DNA from: Mucilaginibacter sp. MD40
Lineage (GTDB): Bacteria; Bacteroidota; Bacteroidia; Sphingobacteriales; Sphingobacteriaceae
Assembly (NCBI RefSeq): GCF_002288635.1
Contig: NZ_NRSW01000001.1
Location: forward strand, 505,190 to 569,189
DNA length: 64,000 bases
Direction: 5' to 3'
The position numbers and the translations under genes are program-made. The notes below the pieces were generated by a model, which saw only the letters and a program-made list of their open reading frames with translations, did not search any database and had not been told where the DNA came from. Numbering within the stretch: position 1 is the first letter of the stretch; every line of letters starts with the position of its first letter. Of the stretch, positions 33,068 through 41,334 are shown in pieces.

Positions 33068-35404
33068 TTACAACTTAACTACCGTTTCACCACCAATATA
33101 ATTTATAGTTTTTACAGGCGCATTGGCCTCCATACCGTTGTTTGTACCGGATTTAACTACACATATGTTAAATTTACGCTTGCTAAGAATTCCCGGGAAG
33201 CTACCTTTGCGGCTGCCTATGGTAAGCTGCTTTTTAGCATCGTTCCATTTAAATTCAATGGTGCTGTACATACCCTTCTCATAATTGTAGTTATCTTTCT
33301 CATCTTCGTAAAGGGTAAAGCTGCCGTTAGCGCCGGGGTAAACACGCAGCTCCAGGTCATCCCACTTCTTTTCGCTGCTGTACTGCACTGAGGGGCCCCA
33401 TGGTAACACGGTACCAGCCTTTACATAAATCGGGACGATATCTTTAGGCACATCTTTACTTACAGTTTGCCCACCAGCGTGCTTTTCGCCGGTCCAGAAA
33501 TCCCACCAGGTAGTACCCGCAGGCAGGTAAACCGGCCAGGTTTTAACATCGGGCCTGGTTACCGGGCTAACCAGCAATGAACGGCCGAACAAATATTCGC
33601 TGCCTATTTCTTGTGTTTTGGTATCAGCCGCGAAATCCATTATCAGCGGGCGCATAAACGTACCATCATTCCTGGAAACATCCCATGAGGTACTATAGTT
33701 GTAAGGCAGCAGGCGGTAGCGCAGGTTGATCATTTTTTCCTGCCCGTCAAAACACCAGTCGCCGGGCTTACCAAAGTTGAATATTTCACGAGGGACATCT
33801 GTACCATGCGAACGCATCATAGGGCAAAACGCGCCAAACTGCATCCAGCGCAGGTAAAGCTCCTGGAAACCCGGATTTTTAGCACCACCGCCGTCTATCC
33901 AGCTACCGGCAAAAAAACCGCCTATATCACTATTCCAGTTAGGTATACCCATTAAAGTGTAGCTAAGCGCCGCCGGTATCTGCTTTTGCAGCATCTCCCA
34001 TGACGAAGGTACATCGCCGCTCCAGGTATTTGAACCATATCTTTGCTGCCCCACAAAACCCGAGCGTGTTAGTAACACTACCCGCTTATTTTTCGAAAAT
34101 GCTTTTTGATGTGTAGCGATACCGCCGTTATGCATTAACGAAAAAGCATTTTTTACGCTACGGTATGAACCTAAATGGGTAGGCAGGTCAAAATCAGTTT
34201 CCTTAACATTGATATGATCCGGCTCGGTTGAATCCAGCCACCAGCCATCGTTACCTATATAGCTGAATATTCTTTTGTTCAGGTATTTCCAATAAATATC
34301 CAGCGCAGCCGGGTTATAAACATCATATGGCCTTGCGCCGCTGTTTGGTGGCCAGGTATCAAAATTAATGATCATATTCTTACTGTCCAGCTCCTTACGC
34401 TGGTCGGTTTTGGGGCCAAAGCCCGGCCAAGTAACGATCATTGATTTCGCGTTGAGCTTATGAATCTCATCCACCCACTTTTGAGGTTGCGGAAAACGTT
34501 CCGGATCAAACAACTGCGAGTTCCACGCACTGTCTGTGCCTTTATACTCGGGCCAGTACCTCCAGTCCTGTATAATTACGTCAATAGGAACTTTTAATTC
34601 GCGGTATTTCTTAAGCACGTTTAAGCTTTCTTCCTGGTTCTTGTAACGCTCCTTGCTCTGGAAAAAACCGTAAGCCCATAAGGGCAGCATGGGCGCTTTG
34701 CCCGAAAGACTGCGGATATCTTTAATTACACCATCGGCGTTGCCCCCGTACATAAAGTAATAATCAGCACAATGGCCCAGGCTTTTAAAGGCCAGTTCGC
34801 CCGGTTGGTCAGAGAAATTGGATATGGAATAATTATCCCAATAAACACCATAACCTTTTATCGACATGAAATATGGCGCGTAGGTAAAAGTGTTTTCGTT
34901 TTTCATCTGGTAAGATGCGCCGCGGCGATTGAACTTGTTATCCATTATCTGGCCAACGCCATAAATGGGCTCGGCTTTATCCAATACAAATGAGCCTTTG
35001 ACATTGTAGGAAGGCTTACCGGCATCATCCTGAGGCGTAAATGTGGTAGCACTATCTTTTAGTAAGATGCGGCCCTTAAGGTCATAAAAATTAATGCGGC
35101 CATTGAGGCGATTAACCGTCACCTTTAAGCTTGCCGATCGCAAGGTAGTTTCATTGCCGTTTTGCTGTTTAACAACACGTGTGGCTTCGGGGGTTTTAAT
35201 AACTACCAGGCTTGCTTTTGAGTAGGGGTGATTTGATGGCGTTTTAAATACCCTTACAATACCGGGCGAGTAAAATTGCACAGCAACATCCATGTTACCG
35301 GTCTTTACTTTTAAGGATTGGTTTTGTTGACCGTTAGACCGGCCCGGCATGGCGCAAATAGCCAATGCAGCTAACACGGTGCTAATGCTTAATCTTTTTA
35401 TCAT
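33068..35404 (-). CDS. GH31 family glycosidase (alpha-xylosidase/alpha-glucosidase type)
   Basis: From the ATG at 35404 the protein is 778 residues with a signal peptide (MIKRLSISTVLAALAICAMP); a longer reading from 35443 would put charged and hydrophobic text in front of that signal and is less likely. GH31 features: IDVIIQDWRYWPEYKG, the nucleophile Asp391 in GWWLDSTEPDH, SWEMLQKQIPAALSYTLMG, WNSDIGGFFAG and PMMRSHGTDVPRE, followed by a C-terminal beta domain (YLPAGTTWWDFWTGEKHAGG). The short DUF5110-like tail is present. With two GH43 genes downstream it may trim xylose- or glucose-bearing oligosaccharides. Confidence 0.92.
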   Translation of the reverse strand: MIKRLSISTVLAALAICAMPGRSNGQQNQSLKVKTGNMDVAVQFYSPGIVRVFKTPSNHPYSKASLVVIKTPEATRVVKQQNGNETTLRSASLKVTVNRLNGRINFYDLKGRILLKDSATTFTPQDDAGKPSYNVKGSFVLDKAEPIYGVGQIMDNKFNRRGASYQMKNENTFTYAPYFMSIKGYGVYWDNYSISNFSDQPGELAFKSLGHCADYYFMYGGNADGVIKDIRSLSGKAPMLPLWAYGFFQSKERYKNQEESLNVLKKYRELKVPIDVIIQDWRYWPEYKGTDSAWNSQLFDPERFPQPQKWVDEIHKLNAKSMIVTWPGFGPKTDQRKELDSKNMIINFDTWPPNSGARPYDVYNPAALDIYWKYLNKRIFSYIGNDGWWLDSTEPDHINVKETDFDLPTHLGSYRSVKNAFSLMHNGGIATHQKAFSKNKRVVLLTRSGFVGQQRYGSNTWSGDVPSSWEMLQKQIPAALSYTLMGIPNWNSDIGGFFAGSWIDGGGAKNPGFQELYLRWMQFGAFCPMMRSHGTDVPREIFNFGKPGDWCFDGQEKMINLRYRLLPYNYSTSWDVSRNDGTFMRPLIMDFAADTKTQEIGSEYLFGRSLLVSPVTRPDVKTWPVYLPAGTTWWDFWTGEKHAGGQTVSKDVPKDIVPIYVKAGTVLPWGPSVQYSSEKKWDDLELRVYPGANGSFTLYEDEKDNYNYEKGMYSTIEFKWNDAKKQLTIGSRKGSFPGILSKRKFNICVVKSGTNNGMEANAPVKTINYIGGETVVKL

Positions 35405-35454
35405 AAATGGTTTAACTGGCAGGATAAAATGTAAGAAACACAATAAAAAAGTGC

Positions 35455-35466
35455 ATGCTTAAGCAT
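35455..35466. promoter_or_regulatory. 12-bp palindrome upstream of the GH31 operon
   Basis: ATGCTTAAGCAT is a perfect palindrome 51 bp before the GH31 start, a position suited to an operator. A 12-bp palindrome is expected about 16 times by chance in a window this size, so the support is weak. Confidence 0.3.
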
Positions 35467-35560
35467 CTCTAAAATCTCTTACAGACTGCAATATAACCTT
35501 TATAATATTAAGTGTCAAAAAAACAATTTAATTTGGAAGATAGTTTATATGTAAACGCAG

Positions 35561-35582
35561 AAACCAACCGCTATGGGTTGGT
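35561..35582 (-). terminator. Possible terminator hairpin after the small-protein operon
   Basis: An 8-bp perfect stem (AACCAACC with GGTTGGTT, six-base loop) lies 30 bp past the stop codon of the small lipoprotein gene. There is no T-run directly behind it on the minus strand, so termination there is only possible. Confidence 0.35.
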
Positions 35583-35611
35583 TCTTGCTATCTATCTCAC
35601 ACTAAAAAATA

Positions 35612-35854
35612 CTACTTATGCTTTAGCTTATCCTCCGAGTCGGTCACGTGCCCATCATTTTTACCAGGACCGATATTTTTGTCGGAGGTATCCTGCGCCG
35701 CGCCTGAACGGCCTGCCGTATCTGCATTTTTATCAAAAGCGGTGCTATCCGGTTTATCGTTAATTCCCATTGCCCCCTCAGGGTTACCGTTATCGCCACA
35801 GGCAGTAAGGCTTAGCCCCGCCGCCGTAAATAATAATATCAATATCTTTTTCAT
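35612..35854 (-). CDS. Small lipoprotein, unknown function
   Basis: An 80-residue product with a clear lipobox (LSLTAC, Cys19). The mature part is about 60 residues, polar, rich in Asp, Lys, Asn and Gly, with no predicted fold. It is read on the same strand 9 bp after an SDR gene. A second small lipoprotein of the same style (37389-37640) lies in the same run, so the two are probably related envelope stress proteins. No function is known to me. Confidence 0.75.
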   Translation of the reverse strand: MKKILILLFTAAGLSLTACGDNGNPEGAMGINDKPDSTAFDKNADTAGRSGAAQDTSDKNIGPGKNDGHVTDSEDKLKHK

Positions 35855-35863
35855 AGCAATATG

Positions 35864-36733
35864 TTATATGGTAGGTATCCCACCTGTTACCTGTATAGTA
35901 GCACCTGAAATAAAGCTGGCTTCTTCTGATGCCAACATCACATAGGCCGCCGCAAGTTCTGCGGGCTGGCCGGCCCTTTTAAGAGGAACATCCTGGCCAA
36001 ATTTACTTATCTCCTCTTCTGTCATGGTTGAGGGTATCAGCGGCGTCCATATCGGCCCGGGGGCAACGCAGTTCACACGTATACCTTTCTCGCCCCAGAG
36101 TTGCGCCATACTGGATGTAAAGTTTTGGATAGCCCCTTTGGTTGCCGCGTAAGGTATTAGCGTGGGCTTAGGCTTGTAAGCGTTCACCGAAGTAGTATTA
36201 ATAATAGCGCTACCCGGCTTTAAATGTTCCTCGGCCATTTTGCACAAATAGAACATGGGGTAAATATTGGTTTTAAAAGTGCGGTCCCACTCTTCTGTTG
36301 ATATTTCCTGTAATGATGGGCGCGACATTTGGAAAGCCGCGTTGTTAACGATGATATCCACACCACCCATTTCACTTAAAGCCATATCAATTATTTGGCG
36401 GCAATGCGCTTCTTCACAAATATCGCCGCTAACTAATATCGCTTTGCGGCCTACTTCTTCAACATAACGAGCGGTTTCCTTAGCATCTTCGTGCTCATTT
36501 AAATAAGCTATCAACACATCAGCACCTTCCCGCGCAAAAGCTATCGCGACAGCACGGCCAATGCCCGAATCGCCGCCGGTAATAATCGCTTTTCTACCTT
36601 CCAGTTTGCCGCAGCCTTTATAGGAGCTTTCGCCATGGTCGGCCGTTGGATTCAACTTTTCCTCACTTCCCGGGCTTGGTTGCTTATCCGCCGGGAAGGG
36701 GTTATTCTCATATTTTGTTCTTGGATCGTTCAT
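35864..36733 (-). CDS. SDR family oxidoreductase (YghA / general stress type)
   Basis: A 289-residue short-chain dehydrogenase with the 45-residue N-terminal extension typical of the YghA and glucose/ribitol dehydrogenase-like stress group (NPFPADKQPSPGSEEKL). It shows the cofactor loop TGGDSGIGR (52-60), NNAA, catalytic Ser182 and the YxxxK pair Tyr195 and Lys199, and ends VTGGIPTI. Its start overlaps the stop of a 63-residue protein by ATGA, a sign of coupled translation. The substrate is not known. Confidence 0.92.
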   Translation of the reverse strand: MNDPRTKYENNPFPADKQPSPGSEEKLNPTADHGESSYKGCGKLEGRKAIITGGDSGIGRAVAIAFAREGADVLIAYLNEHEDAKETARYVEEVGRKAILVSGDICEEAHCRQIIDMALSEMGGVDIIVNNAAFQMSRPSLQEISTEEWDRTFKTNIYPMFYLCKMAEEHLKPGSAIINTTSVNAYKPKPTLIPYAATKGAIQNFTSSMAQLWGEKGIRVNCVAPGPIWTPLIPSTMTEEEISKFGQDVPLKRAGQPAELAAAYVMLASEEASFISGATIQVTGGIPTI

Positions 36734-36921
36734 GTTTTCAAGTTTGTTTTATTTGATAAGCCGGCGGCTGAGTCGTCATGCAGGTCAGCTTCGGCAAATG
36801 TCCTTACATCGCCTGATGATAGTTTAACCTTTATCTCATCACCTATTACTTCCAGCACATCGCCTTCGCCCTCCGGGGTAGTTACTCTTTGGCCCTTGAC
36901 ATATCCTCTGCTGTTATCCAT
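36730..36921 (-). CDS. Small SH3/KOW-like protein, translationally coupled to the SDR
   Basis: A 63-residue protein with strand-rich text (GYVKGQRVTTPEGEGDVLEV, GDEIKVKLSSGDVRTF) that looks like a single small beta-barrel, as in KOW or YfdX-type domains. It overlaps the SDR start codon by four bases. The last 15 residues are polar. No family name can be given with confidence. Confidence 0.7.
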   Translation of the reverse strand: MDNSRGYVKGQRVTTPEGEGDVLEVIGDEIKVKLSSGDVRTFAEADLHDDSAAGLSNKTNLKT

Positions 36922-36931
36922 TTTTTAAATA

Positions 36932-37270
36932 TTATGGGTGATTGGGTTGCTGCCCATCAAATGCTGAAGGAATGGCACCATTGTTTTTACCGTCTTTAGT
37001 TTCCAGGGCCGGGTGTCCGCTTTGTGCTACCTCATATGTTTTATGACCTGCCAAAGTATCCTCCTGTGTAATCAGATCTTTCGTAGGCGAGGCGCCAACG
37101 TGTTGCTCCTCCGGGGATTCAGCCGCGTTTTGTTCCTGCTCTTCCAATTGATCGGTATTACGGGCTCCTTTTATTATTTCATCGCCTGTTGCTTCATCGG
37201 GCCGGTAACTTTGCTTACCGTTTTCCGGCGCGTGTTGCTGGCCCGGAGCCATATTATCTTGTTTTGCCAT
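36932..37270 (-). CDS. Hydrophilic, probably disordered protein
   Basis: This 112-residue protein is rich in Gln, Glu, Asn, Pro and Gly, has no hydrophobic core and no signal peptide, so it is likely a disordered cytoplasmic protein. Such proteins often go with dehydration or osmotic stress. It lies 10 bp before the 63-residue gene. No homologue is recognised. Confidence 0.65.
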   Translation of the reverse strand: MAKQDNMAPGQQHAPENGKQSYRPDEATGDEIIKGARNTDQLEEQEQNAAESPEEQHVGASPTKDLITQEDTLAGHKTYEVAQSGHPALETKDGKNNGAIPSAFDGQQPNHP

Positions 37271-37388
37271 ATCTTATTATTTTTAAACAGCAGCCAGCAC
37301 AGTGTAAAAACTGTTAAAAAAAATTACCGCCGACCATATCACAAGCCATACCCATACGGGCATTTGCTTCCGTAAACCGCTCATTGTA

Positions 37389-37640
37389 TCAATGAATGGA
37401 GGTGTCCGGTTTTTTAGCTGCAGGAATACCATTAACCGTATCCTGTTCGGTACGGGTGCTATCGCCTACGGTACCGGCGCCTGCCGAGCCCGTACCTGAA
37501 CCGGGCGCACCTGTGCCATCATTTATACCTGCCGAGTCTGACTCTCCGGCATTGCTTGACGCGCCTGTGCTACCATTCCCTTTACAAGCCACAAGGCCCG
37601 TGCTTAAAGCGATCGCTATTATCCAAACGTACTTTTTCAT
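37389..37640 (-). CDS. Small lipoprotein with Gly/Ser-rich tail
   Basis: An 83-residue product with a lipobox (STGLVAC, Cys19), then a low-complexity Gly, Ser, Ala, Thr and Asp tail. It has the same layout as the lipoprotein at 35612-35854. The gene lies between two hypothetical genes of the same run. Function is unknown. Confidence 0.7.
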   Translation of the reverse strand: MKKYVWIIAIALSTGLVACKGNGSTGASSNAGESDSAGINDGTGAPGSGTGSAGAGTVGDSTRTEQDTVNGIPAAKKPDTSIH

Positions 37641-37660
37641 GTTGTTTATGATTAAGATGC

Positions 37661-38146
37661 TTAACGTTTCCTGTTAATTAATGATGAACAAATGGCTGCT
37701 ACCACAAATGCGCCTATAAATACTTTTTTGATCATTGCAGGCCGATTATATTCCCATTCTGCCTTGTAGCCTTTTTCTGCAAAAACATTTGGAAACTCCC
37801 CGCTCTTGATGTCGTCAATCAGCCCTTCTACTACATTTATGCGATCGGCGAGGATGAGCGGCAGCCAGTGGCGGTACCTGTCTTCGCTATGTTTAAAAGC
37901 AAATCTCCTGATGGCGCCGCTTAAGCCGGATGGCGGTACGCTGGTACCGAAAACAGCGGTTGGAGCAGGCCGTTCAATTGATTGCAGTATTTCCACATTG
38001 AGTGGCTGTTGCGCGGCACGCTCATAATTTAATCTTTTATGGTCATCGCCGGTGTAATGTTTCATGGGGTAGGTTGGCTCGTTTTCAGGGTCAGCATCCA
38101 TTCCCCAACCGGGTATATCTTTATAATTTTCGTTATCAGCTGTCAT
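37661..38146 (-). CDS. Membrane-tethered hypothetical protein
   Basis: A 161-residue protein: a polar N-terminal part with WGMDADPENEPTYPMK, a helical middle with SEDRYRHWLPLILADRINV, and one C-terminal membrane segment (about 140-157) followed by NRKR. The topology suggests a tail-anchored inner-membrane protein with the bulk in the cytoplasm. It follows the zinc alcohol dehydrogenase by 12 bp. I do not recognise the family. Confidence 0.75.
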   Translation of the reverse strand: MTADNENYKDIPGWGMDADPENEPTYPMKHYTGDDHKRLNYERAAQQPLNVEILQSIERPAPTAVFGTSVPPSGLSGAIRRFAFKHSEDRYRHWLPLILADRINVVEGLIDDIKSGEFPNVFAEKGYKAEWEYNRPAMIKKVFIGAFVVAAICSSLINRKR

Positions 38147-38158
38147 GATGATTTGATT

Positions 38159-39298
38159 TTAAGGGATGAGCACTGTTTTAATACAGTTATCCAGTTTTGA
38201 TGAAAAGAGATGATAGGCATCAGCCACTTCGGCCAGCGGCACGCGGTGGGTAATGAGTTCGCTGGGTTTGAGCCTCCCTGCCTGCACATGCTCAATAAGC
38301 TTAGGCAATAACCGTTTTACCGACGCCTGATTAGCCCGCAGGGTAAGCCCTTTATTTAAAATATTACCTATAGGAACGAGGTTAAAGGGCGGCCCGTAAA
38401 CACCCACAACCGAAACTATACCGCCCTTTTTTACCCCGTTAATAGCCCATTGCAAGGCAGTAGTAGCGCCGGCTTGCAGCAGGCCTACACGGCCTGTTAA
38501 TGTTTGAAGGGTATTACCTTCTGCCTCGCAGCCAACGCAATCAATACATACATCGGCACCATACCAATCGGTAGTTTTTTTGAGGAACAGTACGGGATCT
38601 TCTAACGATTTAAAGTTATATACCTCGCACTTGGCGTAATTTTTAGCAAACTCCAGCCGATAATCCACATGATCGATCACGATTACCCTCGACGGCCCAA
38701 AGAACCATGCACAGCGGGCCGCCATAATACCTATTGGCCCGGCACCAAATACTACTACCGTATCGCCCTCTTTTATGCCTGCCATTTCAGCCGCCTGGTA
38801 GCCCGTAGGTACTACATCCGTAAGCAATACGGCATCATCGGGGTCCATATCCGGCGGTATCACCGTAGGGCCTACATCAGCGTAAGGTACACGTACATAT
38901 TCGGCCTGGCCGCCGTCAAAACCGCCCGCGGTATGCGAGTACCCAAATATGCCCCCTACTGCCGTAGCCATAGGGTTTGATTCGTGGCAGTTACCATACA
39001 GGCCTTGTTTACAAAAATTACACCTGCCGCAGGCGATGTTAAAGGGGACCAGTACATGATCGCCAACCTTCACATTTTTTACCATAGGGCCTACTTCTTC
39101 CACAATACCGGTAAACTCATGCCCAAAGGTTGAGCCTACCCGCGTATCAGGCACCATACCATGGTACAGGTGAAGATCGGAGCCGCATATGCACGACCGC
39201 GTTACACGCACAATGGCATCTTCGGGATGCAGTATTTCAGGTATTGCTTTTTGCACAGTACGGACCCGGTACGGGCCACGATAATTCATAGCTAACAT
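38159..39298 (-). CDS. Zinc-dependent alcohol dehydrogenase (formaldehyde dehydrogenase-like)
   Basis: A 379-residue medium-chain dehydrogenase. The catalytic zinc site shows Cys38 (ICGSDLHLYHG) with His60-Glu61 (FGHEFTG); the structural zinc site is complete (Cys90, 93, 96, 104). The cofactor loop is VVVFGAGPIGIMAARCA. The pattern TDVVPTGYQAAEMAGIKEGD and length resemble the glutathione-independent formaldehyde dehydrogenase and related group. It starts an operon of small stress-like genes. A role in aldehyde or alcohol detoxification is inferred, not shown. Confidence 0.9.
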   Translation of the reverse strand: MLAMNYRGPYRVRTVQKAIPEILHPEDAIVRVTRSCICGSDLHLYHGMVPDTRVGSTFGHEFTGIVEEVGPMVKNVKVGDHVLVPFNIACGRCNFCKQGLYGNCHESNPMATAVGGIFGYSHTAGGFDGGQAEYVRVPYADVGPTVIPPDMDPDDAVLLTDVVPTGYQAAEMAGIKEGDTVVVFGAGPIGIMAARCAWFFGPSRVIVIDHVDYRLEFAKNYAKCEVYNFKSLEDPVLFLKKTTDWYGADVCIDCVGCEAEGNTLQTLTGRVGLLQAGATTALQWAINGVKKGGIVSVVGVYGPPFNLVPIGNILNKGLTLRANQASVKRLLPKLIEHVQAGRLKPSELITHRVPLAEVADAYHLFSSKLDNCIKTVLIP

Positions 39299-39476
39299 AG
39301 CAGCGTGTTTTAGTTAATAAAATGATGTGATTTCAGATCTGTTAATGATCTCCGGGCAGCGGCTTCGTATATATTTTCAACATTGCATTGCCAACAATGT
39401 TTTTAAAAATTAACTTTTAAATAAATTAATTTCAATAAAATAAATTAAACCCGTATAATGAGCCCGAAGGCCGGCA

Positions 39477-40238
39477 TCAGATCATTTGCAGATGAGGCCT
39501 TATCTTTAGTTCCACCACATCGCAACGTGCAGGCTGCTCCAGGGTGTAAGCAATGGCAGCGGCTATATCGTCCGCCTGAAGCATTTCCAGGTTTTGCTGC
39601 TTTTCCTTTTTTTCGTCGGTGCTGTAGGGCTGCATATCGGTATCAACCGCCCCGGGTTCTATTAACGTTACTTTTATGCCCTGCTCGTAAACCTCTTTCC
39701 GCAGGCTTTCCGCAAAGCCCTGTATGCCTGCTTTTGTGGCTACATAAACAGAGCTGCCTTTCTCCCTTACATCAGCACTCATGGAACCAACATGAACAAT
39801 GTGCCCGCTACCATTTTGCAGCATCCTGTCAAGCGCGTAGCGGGTACAGGCCATATAGCCCAGCAAATTGGTGTTTACAATTCGTTGCCAGTCCTCATAG
39901 TCACCATCAGTAATACCCTGAAAGGCTAAGGCGGCGTTGTTAATTAATACATCCACTTTTTCCAAAGCCTCGTCGGCACGGTTAAATAACTCCTCAATAC
40001 CTTCTTTAGTAGCAAGGTCGGCCACAAAGCCGGTAACCTTAGCCTCAGATCCAACTGCTTTAATATCATTTAGCGCTTCGTTAAGATGGTCCTGGTTTGA
40101 ACCCGTAAATACAATATTGGCGCCTTTTTGTGCCAGCAATATCGCAGTTGCCCTACCAATACCGGTTGTTGCCCCGGTAATTACCACATTCATCCCGCCC
40201 AGCACTGCCGAAGCATTGCTATTAATTGCTGTAGTCAT
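39477..40238 (-). CDS. SDR family oxidoreductase
   Basis: A 253-residue classical SDR with cofactor loop VITGATTGIGRAT (19-31), NNAA (100-103), catalytic Ser152 region (HVGSMSADVREKGSS) and Tyr165/Lys169 in YVATKAG. The C-terminal text (IKVTLIEPGAVDTDM) also fits. It follows the second zinc dehydrogenase by 18 bp and may work with it in a redox pair. No substrate can be assigned. Confidence 0.92.
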   Translation of the reverse strand: MTTAINSNASAVLGGMNVVITGATTGIGRATAILLAQKGANIVFTGSNQDHLNEALNDIKAVGSEAKVTGFVADLATKEGIEELFNRADEALEKVDVLINNAALAFQGITDGDYEDWQRIVNTNLLGYMACTRYALDRMLQNGSGHIVHVGSMSADVREKGSSVYVATKAGIQGFAESLRKEVYEQGIKVTLIEPGAVDTDMQPYSTDEKKEKQQNLEMLQADDIAAAIAYTLEQPARCDVVELKIRPHLQMI

Positions 40239-40256
40239 ATCCTTATTTTTAAATTG

Positions 40257-41324
40257 TTAAACATGAAGTGCCACAAATACGGCTCCTGTTTCTTCCTTAT
40301 TCCTTGCTGTTTCAAACGCCTCGTTAATCTCATCCAATGAGAACCTGTGCGTTATCATTTTCGCGGCGTTCAGCTTCCCTTTCGCCAGCAGGTCTAATGA
40401 CATTTGCATCTCCGGATAGATATCCCAATAAGAGTAGCTGGCGCTTGGTATAAGCCTGATCTCCGACATTTGTATATGGCTCCAGTCAAGCTCAATGCCT
40501 TTTTGTTCTTTTTCGAAACCGCCTACTATTACTACCTTGCCACCTATACGGCTAAAGCTTACGGCTTGTGGTAATGTAATAGGCATGGCTATCCCCCCGG
40601 CGCACTCAAAAACAATATCGGCACCGCGCCCCCCAGTAAACTCCATTACTTTGCGCAGGGCATCTTCTTCACTTGTATTCACTACTACATCGGCTCCTAA
40701 TTCTTTTGCTAAATCCAGTGCCGAGTTCACTTTATCGGTAATTAATACATCCGCACCGCTGATTTTTGCCAATTGAAGCTGGCCCAAACCAATGCAACCT
40801 GCGCCAATCACCACCACCTTATCATTAAGCCTGATGTTGCTTAGTTGGATGGCGTGCATACATACCGAAAATGTATCCAGCAGGGTGGCTTCTTCAAAAC
40901 TTACATGATCGGGCAGCTTATAAAACTTTTTACAAGGGCCTGCTACATATTGCGCGAAGGCCTGAGATACGGTACGCATACGTACCGGGTATAGGTTAGG
41001 GCAAAGGTTATATTGCTGTATGTTACACCATTCGCAGGTATCGTCACCTAAAACGGTTTCAATAACCACACGGTCGCCGGGCTTTACATTTTTTACGGCA
41101 GGGCCAACATCCACCACTTCACCGGCCAGTTCATGCCCTATTATTTTGCATTTAAGTTCGGGCTCTTCTTTCTTCCAATGCCGCAGGTCGGTACCACATA
41201 TCCCGGCGGTTTTAACCCGGGCCAATACCCAGTCATCCTGTGCTATTTCAGGTAGTTTTGCCTCCCCTATTTCAAACTCACCCTCCAACGTTTTAAACGC
41301 TGCTTTCATTTCCTGTTGTTCCAT
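40257..41324 (-). CDS. Zinc-binding medium-chain dehydrogenase (sorbitol/threonine dehydrogenase-like)
   Basis: The ATG at 41324 gives 355 residues (MEQQEMKAAF) and avoids overlap with the upstream gene; an upstream start at 41378 would run into that gene's coding end. Catalytic zinc site: Cys43 (GICGTDLRHW) and His64-Glu65 (IGHELAG). In the structural zinc lobe the first of four cysteines is Asp94 (GDDTCEWCNIQQYNLCP), while Cys97, Cys100 and Cys108 are kept. The cofactor loop is VVVIGAGCIGLGQLQLA. The family oxidises polyols or amino-alcohols. Confidence 0.88.
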   Translation of the reverse strand: MEQQEMKAAFKTLEGEFEIGEAKLPEIAQDDWVLARVKTAGICGTDLRHWKKEEPELKCKIIGHELAGEVVDVGPAVKNVKPGDRVVIETVLGDDTCEWCNIQQYNLCPNLYPVRMRTVSQAFAQYVAGPCKKFYKLPDHVSFEEATLLDTFSVCMHAIQLSNIRLNDKVVVIGAGCIGLGQLQLAKISGADVLITDKVNSALDLAKELGADVVVNTSEEDALRKVMEFTGGRGADIVFECAGGIAMPITLPQAVSFSRIGGKVVIVGGFEKEQKGIELDWSHIQMSEIRLIPSASYSYWDIYPEMQMSLDLLAKGKLNAAKMITHRFSLDEINEAFETARNKEETGAVFVALHV

Positions 41325-41334
41325 ATTATATTCT

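Noticed and set aside
35512..35763. Plus-strand 83-residue reading frame opposite the small lipoprotein
   Set aside because: It overlaps a clear lipoprotein gene with a lipobox on the other strand and has no recognisable features.
39390..39414. AACATTG...CAATGTT repeat followed by T in the gap before the alcohol dehydrogenase operon
   Set aside because: The stem is only 7 bp, A/T-rich, and points away from the end of any plus-strand gene.
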